Shown piece by piece: positions 11,376-24,152 of a stretch of DNA of 64,000 nt. The notes beneath the pieces are model-generated. The model was not told the DNA's origin. It was given only the letters and a program-made list of their open reading frames with translations, and searched no databases. This stretch comes from Paragordius varius (lineage: Eukaryota > Nematomorpha), in NCBI GenBank assembly GCA_964247055.1, contig OZ176056.1, positions 1,488,001-1,552,000 on the forward strand. Direction: 5' to 3'. Each line of letters begins with the position of its first letter. The stretch's first letter is position 1. The translations under genes and the position numbers were made by a program.

Positions 11376-13268
11376 AGAATGATAGGAAAACCATACAATT
11401 GAGCAATTTTAGGTAACTCCCTTTGAGTCAAGCAGGTGATCCGACGTATTTAAAAGTTAACCATAAAAATGTACATCAACCTGAAATTTTTCAAGATAAA
11501 ATTATATAAATAGTATGGTTAGGATTAAATTTATTTTTTGCAAAACCAAATTAAAAAAATTTTACTATAGATAATTTTTAAATCTTTAGAAATTTCAAAT
11601 TTAAATGATACTATCGGAATAAATTGTTTTAACATAAGATATTCTCAAATGTATTAGGGTTCTCATGGTACTTTTAAATTAGTACAATAGTCTGATTTAA
11701 AAAAGTCTATTTATGCTTTTTAGTTAATTGCTAATATTATAAAAGCGCAAAATTTTTGCATATCCAAAAGATTTTTTCGGTGAAATAAAAAAGCTTCATC
11801 CCGAAATCACCGATATAACATATACCACTTATAAAGAGCAAACGATTAATCTTTTATTTAAATTTTAGATGTAGGCTCCGAAAGTCCCAAAATTTCTAAC
11901 ATCTTTTAAATGGCTAGTTCTTTTACAATCAAAAATGCCGGCGCGTGAAAAAATTTTAAATAAAAAAATTTTTGACATCAATTATAAATATTTTTAAAAA
12001 ATGTATACTTTCAAAAATTTATTTTTTACCAAAATGCGAATATTATTTTAAGGGATGATGGAAAAGGTAGAAAAACGCTTGAAGATATTAAAAAACATTT
12101 ATACTGCCTCCATAATCAAGGGGTATAAAAAATAACCTATTTTTTAGGAAAATGTATCAGGATTATCATGGTGCTTTGGTTTTGAACTATACAAGTGTTA
12201 TATAAGAATACACTTTCGTGGTAAGTATATCAAATAATGGCAAAATTTGCGTTAATTTTTAAAAATAATTTTTTTTGTGAAATAGCGGCTTCAGTTCAAA
12301 AATATTAGTAAATATATTATAAATGATATAAGAAAACAAGGTTCGTTTGCTTTTTATTTTTTAAATTTTTGTTAAAAACACAATATTAATTCAATTAATT
12401 AGGAGACGAAGGAATATATTAATTAAAATTCGGATGTAACAGAAATGTTCAGCATTATCGAATTAAAAGTTTTTTTATAATATCTAAAAGCGTTTTTACC
12501 CGTTTCCATTCTGACTCAAGATATTATGAATATGCCTCAACAAAATTTTGATAAAAATTAAGTTTTTGAAATATGCATTATTTAGATTTTTATCGCGCAA
12601 TCTCGAAATTTTTGTGTTTAGCTTAAGATGCCCATTTTAAACGGGTTCAAAAATTTGGGAATTTTGGAGCTCACATCTAAATTTTATAATTTTTTAAATG
12701 TATTACTTTGCTATTTTAATATAGTTTATGATATATTTTAGTAAATTTTTTTAAATGAGCATTTAGCTTTTACCATTATTATTCAACAAAATTTGCGACC
12801 ATTTTCTGATTAGCTTACACTAAATGGCGACTTTCTTATATAACTCGTACGACCATCATCAAAAGTCCTGAAACTTTTTTATCATAATATATATATATTT
12901 CAAATATTGCGGAAACTGTGTAGATACAACATTTTAAAATTTGAAAGATATCTGAATTGGATATTACAGTGAGTTTTTTTAGGTAAAAATTATGAGTTTC
13001 AGGCTGCTTTAAAAGATTTCTAAAAATTTTATGTAAGAAAGGAGTATAATAACTAGATTAAATTAATTTGTCGTTCCAAATTTTGGTAACAGAGTAAATT
13101 AAAACTTTATATATTATCAGTTATGAATCATAACCCTATTTTAGTGCATGTTGTTATATTCAATTTATTAATTCTCGTTTGATATATTATTTACTGCAAG
13201 TTCAGTAGCTGCTAATATGGCCGCCTAGAATAGAGTTAGGCACTTCTACTTTAGATTGATTAATACAA
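11376..13268. other. Intergenic region between PERK and the coiled-coil gene
   Basis: No exon recognised. Parts of 11640-12700 resemble 57600-58125 in inverted orientation (shared phrases such as 'atcaggattatcatggtgct' and 'aaaaatttggga'), so much of it is an old diverged repeat. The promoters of the divergent PERK and coiled-coil genes should lie in 11376-14335, but I see no clear core motif. Confidence 0.5.
11863..12690. repeat. Diverged inverted-repeat element, family shared with 57600-58125
   Basis: Left end 'gatgtaggctccgaaagtcc' and right end 'ggagctcacatctaaatttt' are imperfect inverted repeats; the interior shares phrases with 57890-58125. Family unknown. Confidence 0.45.
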
Positions 13269-13740
13269 TACAGTAAAAATTACAATTTCGCAGACAAAAT
13301 GTAATATCTTGACAATTAACTTTTAATACCGCTATATACATTTTATACCTTTAGAAAAAACTATTAAATTACAAATTAAATTATACAACTGAGTTTATAA
13401 ATATATTAACAGTATGAGTAAGTATACATTGCTAGAAAGTTATTGATTATTGCCAAATAGCATATACTGCAAAGGATAGCATTATTGGCTTATAGTTTTT
13501 TCTTTCACTTTTTACCATTATTAGCCAATAATACCGCCCTTTGTTGGATATACTATTTGACAATAATTAACAACTTTCTAGCAATGTATAATTACTTATA
13601 CTGTACTCTCTAGCCTTTTTTTGCGACCCAAAGCATAATAATATTAAAAACAAAGAAGTGTTAAAAATATGGTGAGGTCTTTAAAAAAATTTTATTTGTA
13701 TATATACCTTTTGTCCTTAAACCTTTAATTTTTTACTGTA
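13269..13740. repeat. CAGT-ended MITE copy with a nested hairpin element
   Basis: Outer ends 'tacagtaaaaattacaattt' and 'tttaattttttactgta' match the CAGT-ended family. It is longer than its relatives because a second element (13410-13606) is inserted inside. Confidence 0.65.
13410..13606. repeat. Near-perfect long hairpin MITE (~197 bp)
   Basis: The left arm 'acattgctagaaagtt', 'attattgccaaatagcatat', 'tattattggc'-like returns in the right arm as the complement ('aactttctagcaatgt', 'atactatttgacaataatt'). Ends are 'cagtat' and 'atactg' beside TA, again a Tc1/mariner-like signature. Almost the whole element folds on itself. Confidence 0.7.
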
Positions 13741-14379
13741 ATTTTGATTTTAACATCCCTTTTTATCCAATTTCTTATTGATAGCCAATCCATAAAAATG
13801 TCTTAAAATTCTTAAAAAACGAAATTAGCGATGATTAGCGAATTTTTAAGCCAACATGACTTTTTCAAAAATACAGTTTTAAGTTTAAATAAATTATTTC
13901 AAAAAAAAAATAAACGCCGACTTCATTTAATCTGAAAAATTTTGAAAAATCGTTTTTTTAATTTTTTTGTTCAAAGCAGAACCGCTCATTAATTGTGTTT
14001 TCAATTATAAATTTTTATATTGATGATAACAATTGCTTTTATACATTCTTTTATTATAACAACTAATAAATATATATTAAATTTTTATTGTTTTAATTAA
14101 CCATTTTTTCTCTCCTCATTATTTTATTTATCATTATATTAACATTACAATGTATAAGTTTTTAAAAACTAACTTTTTTTTAAAAAATTCATATTATATT
14201 TTTTATCAAATACATGTTATTTTTATATTTGATATGAATTATATCTATCTATGTATTGATTTTTTGACAGAATCGTTATCTCTTATTTCAAAAAATTTTA
14301 TATTAAACAATAAAATTATCACAAATGCTGTTTTTTGAATAAGTTAATAAATCATAATTTATATCTATTTGGAATTTTG

Positions 14380-14520
14380 ATGAGTTCTACACGCCTTAGC
14401 GCTTTAAATAAGCGAAATATTCGAGAAAAACGAAAATGCACTGGTCTTTATCAATCTGGATCTCTGGATAATAATACTACTAATCCCATAAATAATTCTA
14501 CTCTTTCTTCTATGGATTCG
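14380..14520 (+). CDS. Coiled-coil gene exon 1
   Basis: ATG at 14380 (MSSTRLSALNKRN) with an alternative in-frame ATG at 14335. Ends SSMDS before the donor GTATAA, phase 0. Confidence 0.5.
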
Positions 14521-17500
14521 GTATAAATTAAATTTAACGGACAAAATGTAAAAACATAAGGACAAATTAGTAAAGACCACCATCTTTTTAACCTTAATTT
14601 TCTTTTAAATTTATTTGATTACAATATTAAAATATATAAATCATTAATTGTGTATTATCAATTTACATCTCTAAACTACGTTCACCGCAAATTGATGAAT
14701 TATTATTAAAAAATTTTAAAAAATATGATTGTATTTTTAAAAATTATCTTTGTTTTTAGATTTTGTCCTTAATTTTTTGAAATTTTTTTAATAATTTACA
14801 AAATTTTAGCCGTCTCAAAGTGACATAAATCAAGCCTCCAATACTAGTTTATCCAATTTAATGTTGGAAACTGTAGAAAGAAACCCTTCTCCAGATGCAG
14901 ATATTGAAGAAGATCAGATTGTAATTATTTTTGTAATATTTTTTGTGGATACGATAATTGAAATTATTCAAACAAAACGTAAAAATTATAAAGACAAATT
15001 TTGTTTCCAGAAGCGGCCATTTTAAACTTGATTTTAAATATAATTCATTGTTTCAAACTGCAAAGTTATTAAATAGAGATGCAAATTGGTAAAACAATCC
15101 ATTATATAATTTACTATGTTATTAAACATTTTTTATGGGAAAATCATTAATAAGTATGGTTGTTTTTTGGAAAAAATTAGTGTTTATTGTCTTTACGCTT
15201 TGTCCGAATTATTTCAATTCTTACAAGATTTTTATATTTTATATTTAGTTCATAAAAATTCCATCCAACGAAACGTTAATCAAGTAATTTAAAGTTTTGT
15301 TTCCACAATATTTAAAAAATGTAGTTTGGCCATTTATAAGATATGTATAATAAAAAAGCAAACAATTGAATATGAACTTTTTACATTTTTGTTTTACTCT
15401 TTTGAAACTTTTATTTTTGAACTTTTCGTTTTTTTTTCGAATGAAAAAGTGCTCGATCAAAACAACATGGCTTCTCTAGTTTAGATGAAAGTTTTAATAA
15501 TACATCATTCTCAACTGCTAAAACTACTATGAAATCAAATGTGGATCAACAAAAATATTTATCAACGCGAAAATTTGCTAAGGTTGACAGAAGTCCAACC
15601 CTACCCCTTTTAGATGGAAACAATCGTGAGAACAACAGTTTTATTCAATCTTTGCTAAAAGAGGATCCCGGGTCTCTGATAGCCTCAAAACAATTCGATA
15701 ATTTAACGGCAAAAGCGGAAATACTAGAGCTTTTGAATGAAATTGATGAGGTATATTCGTTGATTTTAATTCTTTAAGTTTTATATATAGTAAAGAAAAA
15801 TTTATCAATATATATGTTTATTTAACGCGATAATATAAGCACCCGAAAACGGGTTAAAAATTAAAACTGTTTATCAAAATGTAGGAACTAGGCTAGATGG
15901 AAAATTTAGCTTTTAACACTTCGATTCAAATTGGGGTATCTAAATACCCCAAACTATATTTAAATTGTAATTTTTTAAAAACTACTGAAAGAAACGGTCC
16001 AATTTAAATTTATGCTTCTATCCTAATACAAATTATATAAATAAGCCAAAATATCTAAATAAAATTTGGTTTTGACAAAAAAGTTCCATATCAAACTACA
16101 TCGACGCCATTTTCATTTTACAATTTTTTCCAAAATATCGTGTTTATTTGATTTTAAAGCTAAAATGAAAGCTAATTTTTTATTTAAATTACATTTAACA
16201 TTGATAAAAACACTAAAAAATGGTTTATTTTGTTTTAATTTTAAATTTACCTTGTGCACACATGTCATGTTGACTAAATTTTTACCTTAAGGTTTTACCT
16301 AAAAATAAGTAATATCAAGTATTTTTAAACGAAATTTTTTATAAATTTAAATTCATTAATGTTATAAAAGTGCAAATTTTTGCCATGGTTTCAATCCATT
16401 CCATATTTTTTAAATTATTTAATTTTAAACAGGCCTGGGATATTTAACTACCCCAATTTGAATCGAAGGACCAAAATGACTGTGTTGTATCTAAGTGTTA
16501 AACAGTAATTTAATTTTAATAAAAATTTATGCCCCAAAAAAAGGTATAAATTTCATTTTAATTTTATAAATTTTTTTGTTAAAAGTAATTTCATCTTCTT
16601 CTTTATCATTGTACCATTTTAACATTTTTTCAGTTTTTTAATAATCCATCAGTTACCACAAAATTTTGACCTCAAAGAAATTTTTATTTTGTTCAAAATT
16701 ATGTTTGTCATTGATGGAGATCAAAGAAATTGTATTCCGCTCTAATTTTTTTAGTATGACACAAATGGCTTTTTAACTAAAATTTAATAAAAGTTTTATT
16801 TAATTATAATTTTTTTTTGATTATATAAATATAAATACACTTTTATAAAAAGTTAATTTAATTTTATTATATATAAGTACTGCTATTCTATAAAAATATT
16901 TTACGTCAAAACACAAGCATTCAAACTAAAATAAATATATTTGATTTTATTCAAACAACTTTTTATTAATCACTAAATGACATTTTTTCCAGTATCATTA
17001 TTTTATTATCAAAATTAATTTAATTCTATTTAATTATGTAATATAAATTAAATTAACTCTACAATTATATCATACATTTCTTTGATCCAAAAAAGTCATT
17101 TTAGTTCAGTCAGTTCCGCATTTTTAATTCAAATAAGAAATGTTATCTATCGTATTTTATAATTAAAATATTTTAATGCTTTTTATTGTATTTTATAATT
17201 TTTAGCTTAAATTAGCGCTAAAGGAGGAAAAAGAAAACAACAGTTTTTTAACTCAGGCTTTAGAGGCCAGTGAAACAACCATTAAAAATTTAGAGGCCGA
17301 AATTGAACGCTACAAAAAAGGTTGTGGATTTTTATTTAAATTTAAATAATTGTTGAAAAATTTTATAAAAAATGTTCAGATTTTAATAAGTAATTTTGAT
17401 AATCTTAGTAGAATTTCGAAAAATATTTAAAATTTATAATTATGCTTTGGAAATAAAGTAATGCAAAAATCTTCCAAATACTAAACGACATTTGTTCTAA

Positions 17501-18562
17501 AGACAACCATACTTTTTTAAACCATGATTTTCTATACAACTTATCGTTTCTTAAACTAAGGAATAGAGATGTAAAGTCGTAACTAATTAAATTATATATT
17601 TTAAAATACTAATATATAGTTTTATAAAAAGGTTTAAAAAATATGGTTTTTAATAGATTTGTCTATTAGTTTTACATTTTGAGTGTATATATTTTTTACT
17701 GTAAAAACGGTTTTATTTTTTGTGTGTTTGATAATTTTTAGATTTTTAAACATTATATTCAGGAAAACTTTAACAAATAAATATTTTGATTTAATTATGA
17801 TCAAAAAAAAATTTAATTTAAAATATAGGAACTCCAGAGTGACTGTGAAATTTAAAAAATCCTTTCTATGCAGAACCACCTACATTCCCCAACTTGAGAC
17901 AAACAAATGAGGGCAAAATAACAATCTTTTCCTACATGATTTATACATTTATATATATAAATATATATATAATTAATAAAATTAATTTTATACAATATAT
18001 AAATATTTTAATAAATGTGATTCAATATAATTAATTTTAACTTAAATTAATTAACTAATGCGTATGTTATGTTTTAAAGCGTTACTTAAATACATAGTGC
18101 ACTAAAGTTGATAATTCCAAACCGCGGTTTACCGTAAATCCAATATTACAAAAAAAAAGTATTGTTCTATGCATATTAATTAAAACATCTCACAAATCCA
18201 AAATATATCCCTTTAAAAATTAATTATAATTTTGCAGCATTTTTAATATATATTCTGTAGAAACATCAAAATTATAAGACACTTAAAACGATAATATTTA
18301 TTCATCCTTGATTTTTTTTATAAAACCAATATGATTATAATTGTAAATTTTATATATAACCAATTAATTATCCTGTAATATGTGTTATAAAAAGTATTAA
18401 ACTTGAATATTAAAACTTAATTTTACAATTTACATTATTATGTTTTTAATTTCCAAAAAAATTAGTATTTAAAAAAAGTGTCTATTCATTTTTTCAGCGG
18501 TCAAAATCAATTAAAGTTTAAAATAATTTGTATTTTCAGGTGAAAGATCGAAAAATTATTAA
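14380..18562 (+). CDS. Unrecognised small coiled-coil protein gene (4-5 exons)
   Basis: I do not recognise the family. Exons supported by GT/AG edges and open frames: 14380-14520, 14810-14920, about 15450-15750, 17206-17320, and a possible last exon at 18540-18562. The N-terminal half is Ser/Asn-rich and polar (MSSTRLSALNKRNIREKRK); the C-terminal half, from AEILELLNEIDE across the 15750/17206 junction to NLEAEIERYKK, is a heptad-patterned coiled coil. Exon joins 1-2 and 3-4 are in phase. The 2-3 join is not: exon 2 ends in phase 0, while the available acceptors of exon 3 need phase 2, so an exon or edge is missing from this model. An upstream in-frame ATG at 14335 is possible. The last exon would end the protein at KKGERSKNY. 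It is divergent from PERK and convergent with ENT. Confidence 0.5.
14525..14800. repeat. CAGT-ended MITE copy (diverged) in intron 1 of the coiled-coil gene
   Basis: Left 'taacggacaaaatgtaaaaa' and 'ggacaaatta', right 'ttgtttttagattttgtcct'. It fills nearly the whole intron. Confidence 0.5.
14810..14920 (+). CDS. Coiled-coil gene exon 2
   Basis: Acceptor 'aaaattttag', 37 codons (PSQSDINQASNTSLSN to ADIEEDQI), donor GTAATT. The acidic, Ser-rich composition stands out from the AT-rich surroundings. Confidence 0.55.
14947..15226. repeat. CAGT-ended MITE copy
   Basis: Left 'caaacaaaacgtaaaaatta' and 'taaagacaaa', right 'aagtatggttgttttttgg' and 'acgctttgtccgaatta'. It lies between exons 2 and 3 of the coiled-coil gene. 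Confidence 0.6.
15450..15750 (+). CDS. Coiled-coil gene exon 3 (left edge uncertain)
   Basis: Open frame ARSKQHGFSSLDESFNN to AKAEILELLNEIDE, donor GTATAT at 15751. Candidate acceptors are at about 15450 and 15479; neither agrees in phase with exon 2. Confidence 0.5.
15913..16501. mobile_element. TTAA-flanked MITE, copy 1
   Basis: Left end TTAACACTT followed by 'cgattcaaattggggtatct' and TAAATACCCC; right end has TACCCC, 'aatttgaatcgaagga', a ~30-nt spacer and AAGTGTTAA. TTAA lies at both edges, compatible with a piggyBac-type target site. The subterminal GGGGTA/TACCCC can form a hairpin. Length 589 bp; no coding capacity. Confidence 0.8.
17206..17320 (+). CDS. Coiled-coil gene exon 4
   Basis: Acceptor 'ataatttttag', then LKLALKEEKENNSFLTQALE and NLEAEIERYKK; continues the heptads of exon 3 in phase 0. 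Donor GTTGTG, phase 1. Confidence 0.6.
17490..17703. repeat. CAGT-ended MITE copy (left end worn)
   Basis: Contains 'aaagacaaccatactttttt' on the left and ends 'atattttttactgta' on the right. It lies just after exon 4 of the coiled-coil gene. Confidence 0.5.
18540..18562 (+). CDS. Coiled-coil gene possible last exon
   Basis: The acceptor 'tgtattttcag' at 18539 in phase 1 adds GERSKNY and a stop. A rival acceptor at about 18497 would add AVKIN and a stop. Either is only a few codons, so this is weak. Confidence 0.25.
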
Positions 18563-18891
18563 TACTGAATTCATTTATTTGAGTTAGGGGTAAAAAAATA
18601 ATTTTAGGGTTTCATATTAAAAATAAATAATTTTTCTATTGCACATAAAATATATTTTTTGGTATTGTGATATAAAATTAACCATTATTACAGTATATAT
18701 ATATTGTAAAGTTAAATATTTTATAAAAAATGTTTTAAAAGCGATATCATTATCTAATGTAGTAAAACCCGTATATATTGGTATAAAACTTGGCTGTTTA
18801 AATCACAAACATAAAAAATATATATTTTTTGTAAACATTATTATTACAGATGCAAATGCGATTAAGTTCAATTTCAAAATCAAATTAAATC

Positions 18892-19021
18892 TCAGGATTT
18901 CGCCGCGTTTTCAAAGATTTTGCTGATAAGAAGGGAGAAATTAATAGCACAAAAGATTCCCAGAATTAAAAACAGGCATGCCATCATAGCTGCCAATGAG
19001 GCTTGATTCGAAGGAACTAAA
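18892..19021 (-). CDS. ENT terminal exon, distal version (8b)
   Basis: LVPSNQASLAAMMACLFLIL and GIFCAINFSLLISKIFENAAKS then TGA. The acceptor 'tttattccag' is stronger than that of 8a; phase 2 again fits exon 7 (Asn codon). About 80% identical to 8a in the helix but different after SKIF, so the two products differ in their C-terminal tails. Confidence 0.9.
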
Positions 19022-21023
19022 CTGGAATAAAAAAAATTTTTTTTGAAAAACATATATATATAAGATCACCCTTGAACATTTATTATTTCAAAATTACCTT
19101 AAACATTTTACAAATCATTCTTTGGGCTAATAATTTAACTTAATGTTTTGATATTGAAATTTATTAACATTTTTGGATTTTTAAAAACACATAATTTATT
19201 TTGAGGCTAAGTTTCAAATGTTCGAGGGTGAATATGTAAAGTGTAAATGGTATGCATAAAAAAATTAAATTTCCTAAAATTTTATATAAAATAGGGATTA
19301 TTGGCATTTTCCGAGGAAAGTTTAAAAAAATATTATCGAAAAAAATAAAGTTATGATTTACAGAGGATGTTTATAATTAAGCAATTTTCTTATCAGAACA
19401 ATTATAGATAGCGAAAAGAGTTAGACTTTTAATACAAGCACCGAACGTTTTTAATTTATATGGTTTTATATAAATAAATGTTGAATGACACTAGGAGTGA
19501 TTGATAGTTAAAAATATATATAAAATTAGATTTTAGAAATTACCTTCCGAAGATAAATTATTTATAATTAAAAAAAATAATTTTTTCATCATATTAGGAC
19601 AAATAAAAATTTGCACACATTATGTTAGTTGAGCCCTAAAAATGGGCTTAATTCAATATTTTCAATCAATTTATAAAATATATTCAAACTAAAGGGTAAC
19701 TTAATAGTAAGCTTTATGAAGATAATATATATCAAAAATCATCCAGAACAGATAGTGTTTATAAAATAAATGCAAAAAAGCCGCAATTATACGATGAAAT
19801 TAATCATTAAATATATTAGTAGTAAACAGTTAAATAAAAGGTAATTATGATATTACATCATATTACAAACCATATATTAGTTAAAAGCTTTTTTTCGATT
19901 GCTGGTTATATATTAAGTTGATTGCTAATTTTTCAATCATAACTAGATATCGATATCTTTAATGGTGGCGAATTCCATAAATGTATAAAAATATTTGAAA
20001 GTGTATTATCAAAAACGATTGATAAAATTTGGTTTATAAATATATGTCTTTTGATTTCTAATAACTGATTCTCGGGCGCTTTTAGGCGATTTCGATTATT
20101 GATGCGAAGAATAAAAGGGGTTAAATAATGTCTTACTTACATAAAATGATTTAAAAATAATATAAATTTGTGATGCATATCAGCGGTTTAAGCGTAATGC
20201 GAAAAAAATTATCTAGTGTCGTTTTCATTAAAACTATAAAAATAATTTTTATGGACATTTTATGATTTGATATATTTTAAATAAAAGCAAAATGTGATAA
20301 ATATTAAATCCCGGTGTTTTTTTGTCGATTTCGATTATTAATGTGAAAAAATTACAGATTAATTTAAAAATTAAGCGTGATTCAATAAATAAAGAAATGG
20401 GAGTGAATATAGTACAGCGATAAATTAAATCAATGCGAAAAAAAATTATCTAATGCCATTTAAGTCAAACTATAAAAATAGCTTTTATGTAAATTTTATA
20501 TCGATGCGATGCAAACAAATTAAGTTTCGAATGAAAGTGATTTGTATTTATGCTAAAAAATCTCGGGAGCTTTTAGGCGATTTCAATTTTAAATGTAAAA
20601 AGATATGAATGCTTTTAAAAATTTGATTAAAAAGGGAATATAATATGAATTCTGCGAAAAAGATACAGCGATAATATTGTATATAAAGAATTTTTGAGCG
20701 AACGGTTTTTAATATGAGCCTAGTATACAAATATGCAATTTGAATTTAGATTATTTAAACACTTAATATACATTACCCACATTATATTTGACCAAGTCAC
20801 ATTATTGTAGGACAATTGGCAATACTGTAGCGTATAATATAAAACAAATTTTAGGCTTGTAAGAAAAGAAAAAATCGTTTATTTTTCACCCATTGATATT
20901 TTTACTTATACGTTACGGTATTGTCAATTGGCCAAAATGTAAGGTGGTCAAAAATAGATCTGGAAATCGTAATAGTCAATGAACCTTTTATAGAAAAACA
21001 TAAATGAAAGCTTTAGATATATG

Positions 21024-21063
<40 letters not shown>

Positions 21064-22910
21064 TTTATTTTATGTACAGTGATATTGAATGATTATGGAT
21101 ATATATAGGTATATGTATAGATATGCATGTATGAGAAACATAATTAAGCATTATATTATGTGCATTGGGTATTCAAAACAGATATTAATCAATGCAAAAT
21201 TTAAGAACACGTCATATTTTTGTGGTAATTTTAAAAGCATAGTAACCCTAAAAGTTAAGAAAATCCTTAAAATGTTTTTCGAAAATTTATCAGCATTTTA
21301 AAAGATTTAAAAAGCTAAAATTGTTGCAAAAATATTTAAGTTTATCAAATTCAGCGCCTTAAAGAAAAATTAATTAAGAAATAAATTTAAAGATAAATTC
21401 ATTGGGAATTATATATTGAGATACATTCTATTATGATAAAAATGAAAGTGTCTGATAATAATATCTGAGCAAAACAAAAAGTGTATGTGCATGCAGTTTT
21501 TAAAATAACTAATATCTGAGCCGTTTATTGTCTTCAAAAAGAAACTAAAACATTAATTGTTAGCGCAATACAGAATCTATTTGCTGCATAATTCATAAGG
21601 CAGAATAATTATAATAAAATTCATAAAAAGATAAAACACTACAATAAACAGCCATATTATTAGTTAACTAGGTCTTTTATTTGGTTAATAGAAAAAAATT
21701 TCATAAAAATATTAACTTTTAAGCTTAAAATGATACATAGTGTTAAGAAAGCAAAACAATAAATTTTGGTCAAATTATTTTCACCAATAACCAATTAAAA
21801 AACCAACATATCCAATAATATTAAACTGTTGATGAATTTATAATGATAGAAATAAAAATGTTCATGCTTTAAAATAAACTACACAAAATAAAAATAATTC
21901 AAATTATAGTTTTAAAAACAAAAAAGAGTAATTAGAACATAAAATTAAAATCAATATAATAAATCCATTTCAAAACACACAAAAATAAATTTAATTAATG
22001 TGCCGCATGCAGTGAAGAAAATATTTTTGAGATTAGAAGGGAGAAATTTATGCCAAAAAAGATTCCTAAAATAAGGAAAAGGGCAGCCATCATTCCAGCT
22101 AGGGGCGCTTGGTTAGGGGGCACTAATCTAAGATATAGTAGGGTACAATACAGAAAAAAGTATCAATAAAGTTAATTTTTGTGGTGCTAAAAAATGTGTT
22201 AGTTATATATTTTTTGGATTAAACCTGAATTGTTCAAATCATAAAATGGATAAATTGCATTAATTTTACTATCAGAATATAAATGTTCATCTGTAAACTT
22301 TCTAAAGCCATATATTATATAAAACACAAGTATATGTAACCCGTTTGATTAAATTTTTTTTACACGTTAATCAACATTCTAAACTAGAGGGCCTTAAAAA
22401 ACATAACCATAAAAAACTCATATTCTCCGAATCTATTGTCTTTAGTAAAAAACTGAGCATATATAACCTTTTAGAACACTATACATTCTTAAAACCTTTG
22501 AAAACATTTTTTTTTAAAAATAGTCAAAAAAAAGTTAAATAAACTTACTTGGGGGCATACATCATAGTGAGTGAACTAAAATATCCACTGGTGACCGACA
22601 TAAAAATACCCAACAAAGCATAAATCCAATCACTCTTTATATAAACTGGGAACCGTCTTATATCAGGTCTGTAATTACAGCACAGGAATATGGGAATTAG
22701 TAAGGCACGAGCTACAATAGGCACCCAAACCCATTTAGGACCAGGCTTAAAAAATTGAGTTTCAGAAAAAAAACGTAAATTTCAAAAACATAAAAATATA
22801 TATAATAATTTAAAAATAAACCATTTCCACTTCAAATTCACCCTTGAACAATTTAAATTCCCCCTATGAAATAAATTAAAGGTTTTTTTTAAGATTAAAA
22901 ATTACCTGTA

Positions 22911-22949
<39 letters not shown>

Positions 22950-24117
22950 TTAAAAAAAATTGTTTAGAACTTAAATTATATTAATAAATATACTAAGCCA
23001 TAAAGATATTCATATTAATAATAAGTTATATAAGTTCGAAAACACATAATTTATTTTTAGGGTGAATCGAATTGTTCAAGGGGTGAATTTAAATTGTAAA
23101 TGGTATTTTTAATATAATTTTAAAAAAAGGTAATAAAAAATTATATTTTAAGATAACATATGTGAAAGAATAAAATAAACGTCCTTTATACCAATACGCA
23201 TATTCAAAATTCTAAAACATAAAAAGTTTGGCAAAAACCATATGATGCCCAATATATATGTATATATATATATATATATATTTATAATATATATATGCAG
23301 ATATATATAATATAAAAAGTTAAAAAAATTAATAACTAAATTCAGGGCCATAAAAAGGTACTTTTAGGACCGTGGTTTAAAAACCACTAAATTCCATTTT
23401 ACAAATAACAAGGCTACATATTATTTATATACATAACATCTCTCTTTACAATATAGAAATTAAAATATAAAGACAAATAATTGTTTAACCATATTTTTTA
23501 ACCTTGAATATTTCCTATATTTAATTATCATTGATTGTGTTACCATTTACATTTTTATCGCATACTTTGCAATTAAATCAATGAATATTTAAATAAAACA
23601 TGTTTATAAAAGTATGCTTTTCTTTTGAAAAAACAATAATTGTCGTTATATTTTACGTTTTTTATGTACAATTTCAGTTATTACTGTAATAAGGCGCTGT
23701 ATATTTGAAAAAAAGCCCATTTCTAAAGGTGAAGGGGGGGGGGGGGAAGGGAGCAAATTTTACGATCCTTGATTTTAAATCAATTCGTCCTAACATGTAG
23801 TATATTTCGTTTTTTTACTTAAATTATATGGTAAATTCAAAAAATAGCAAAAATATCCTATGTACATTCTACTATGGCACTGTGTGATATTCCATTTTAA
23901 TTAAAAATCAATCATCAATATAGTATTGATGTTAATAAAATATCACCTACCTTTGTTTTATATTATGAAACATAATTGTAAAGCATATAAACAATAGTCA
24001 TCACCCTTTTCCCTAATAAAGGGTACGGAATTAAAAATTATATTAATATGCGTGTAGTACCAAAAATACAGAATAAATTATGTATTTCAAGTTAAACGAC
24101 CCCCCCTTATATATATA

Positions 24118-24152
<35 letters not shown>

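Noticed and set aside
23736-23749. Run of about 14 G, possible G-quadruplex
   Set aside because: A single homopolymer inside an intron; no spaced G-tracts around it and possibly length-variable.
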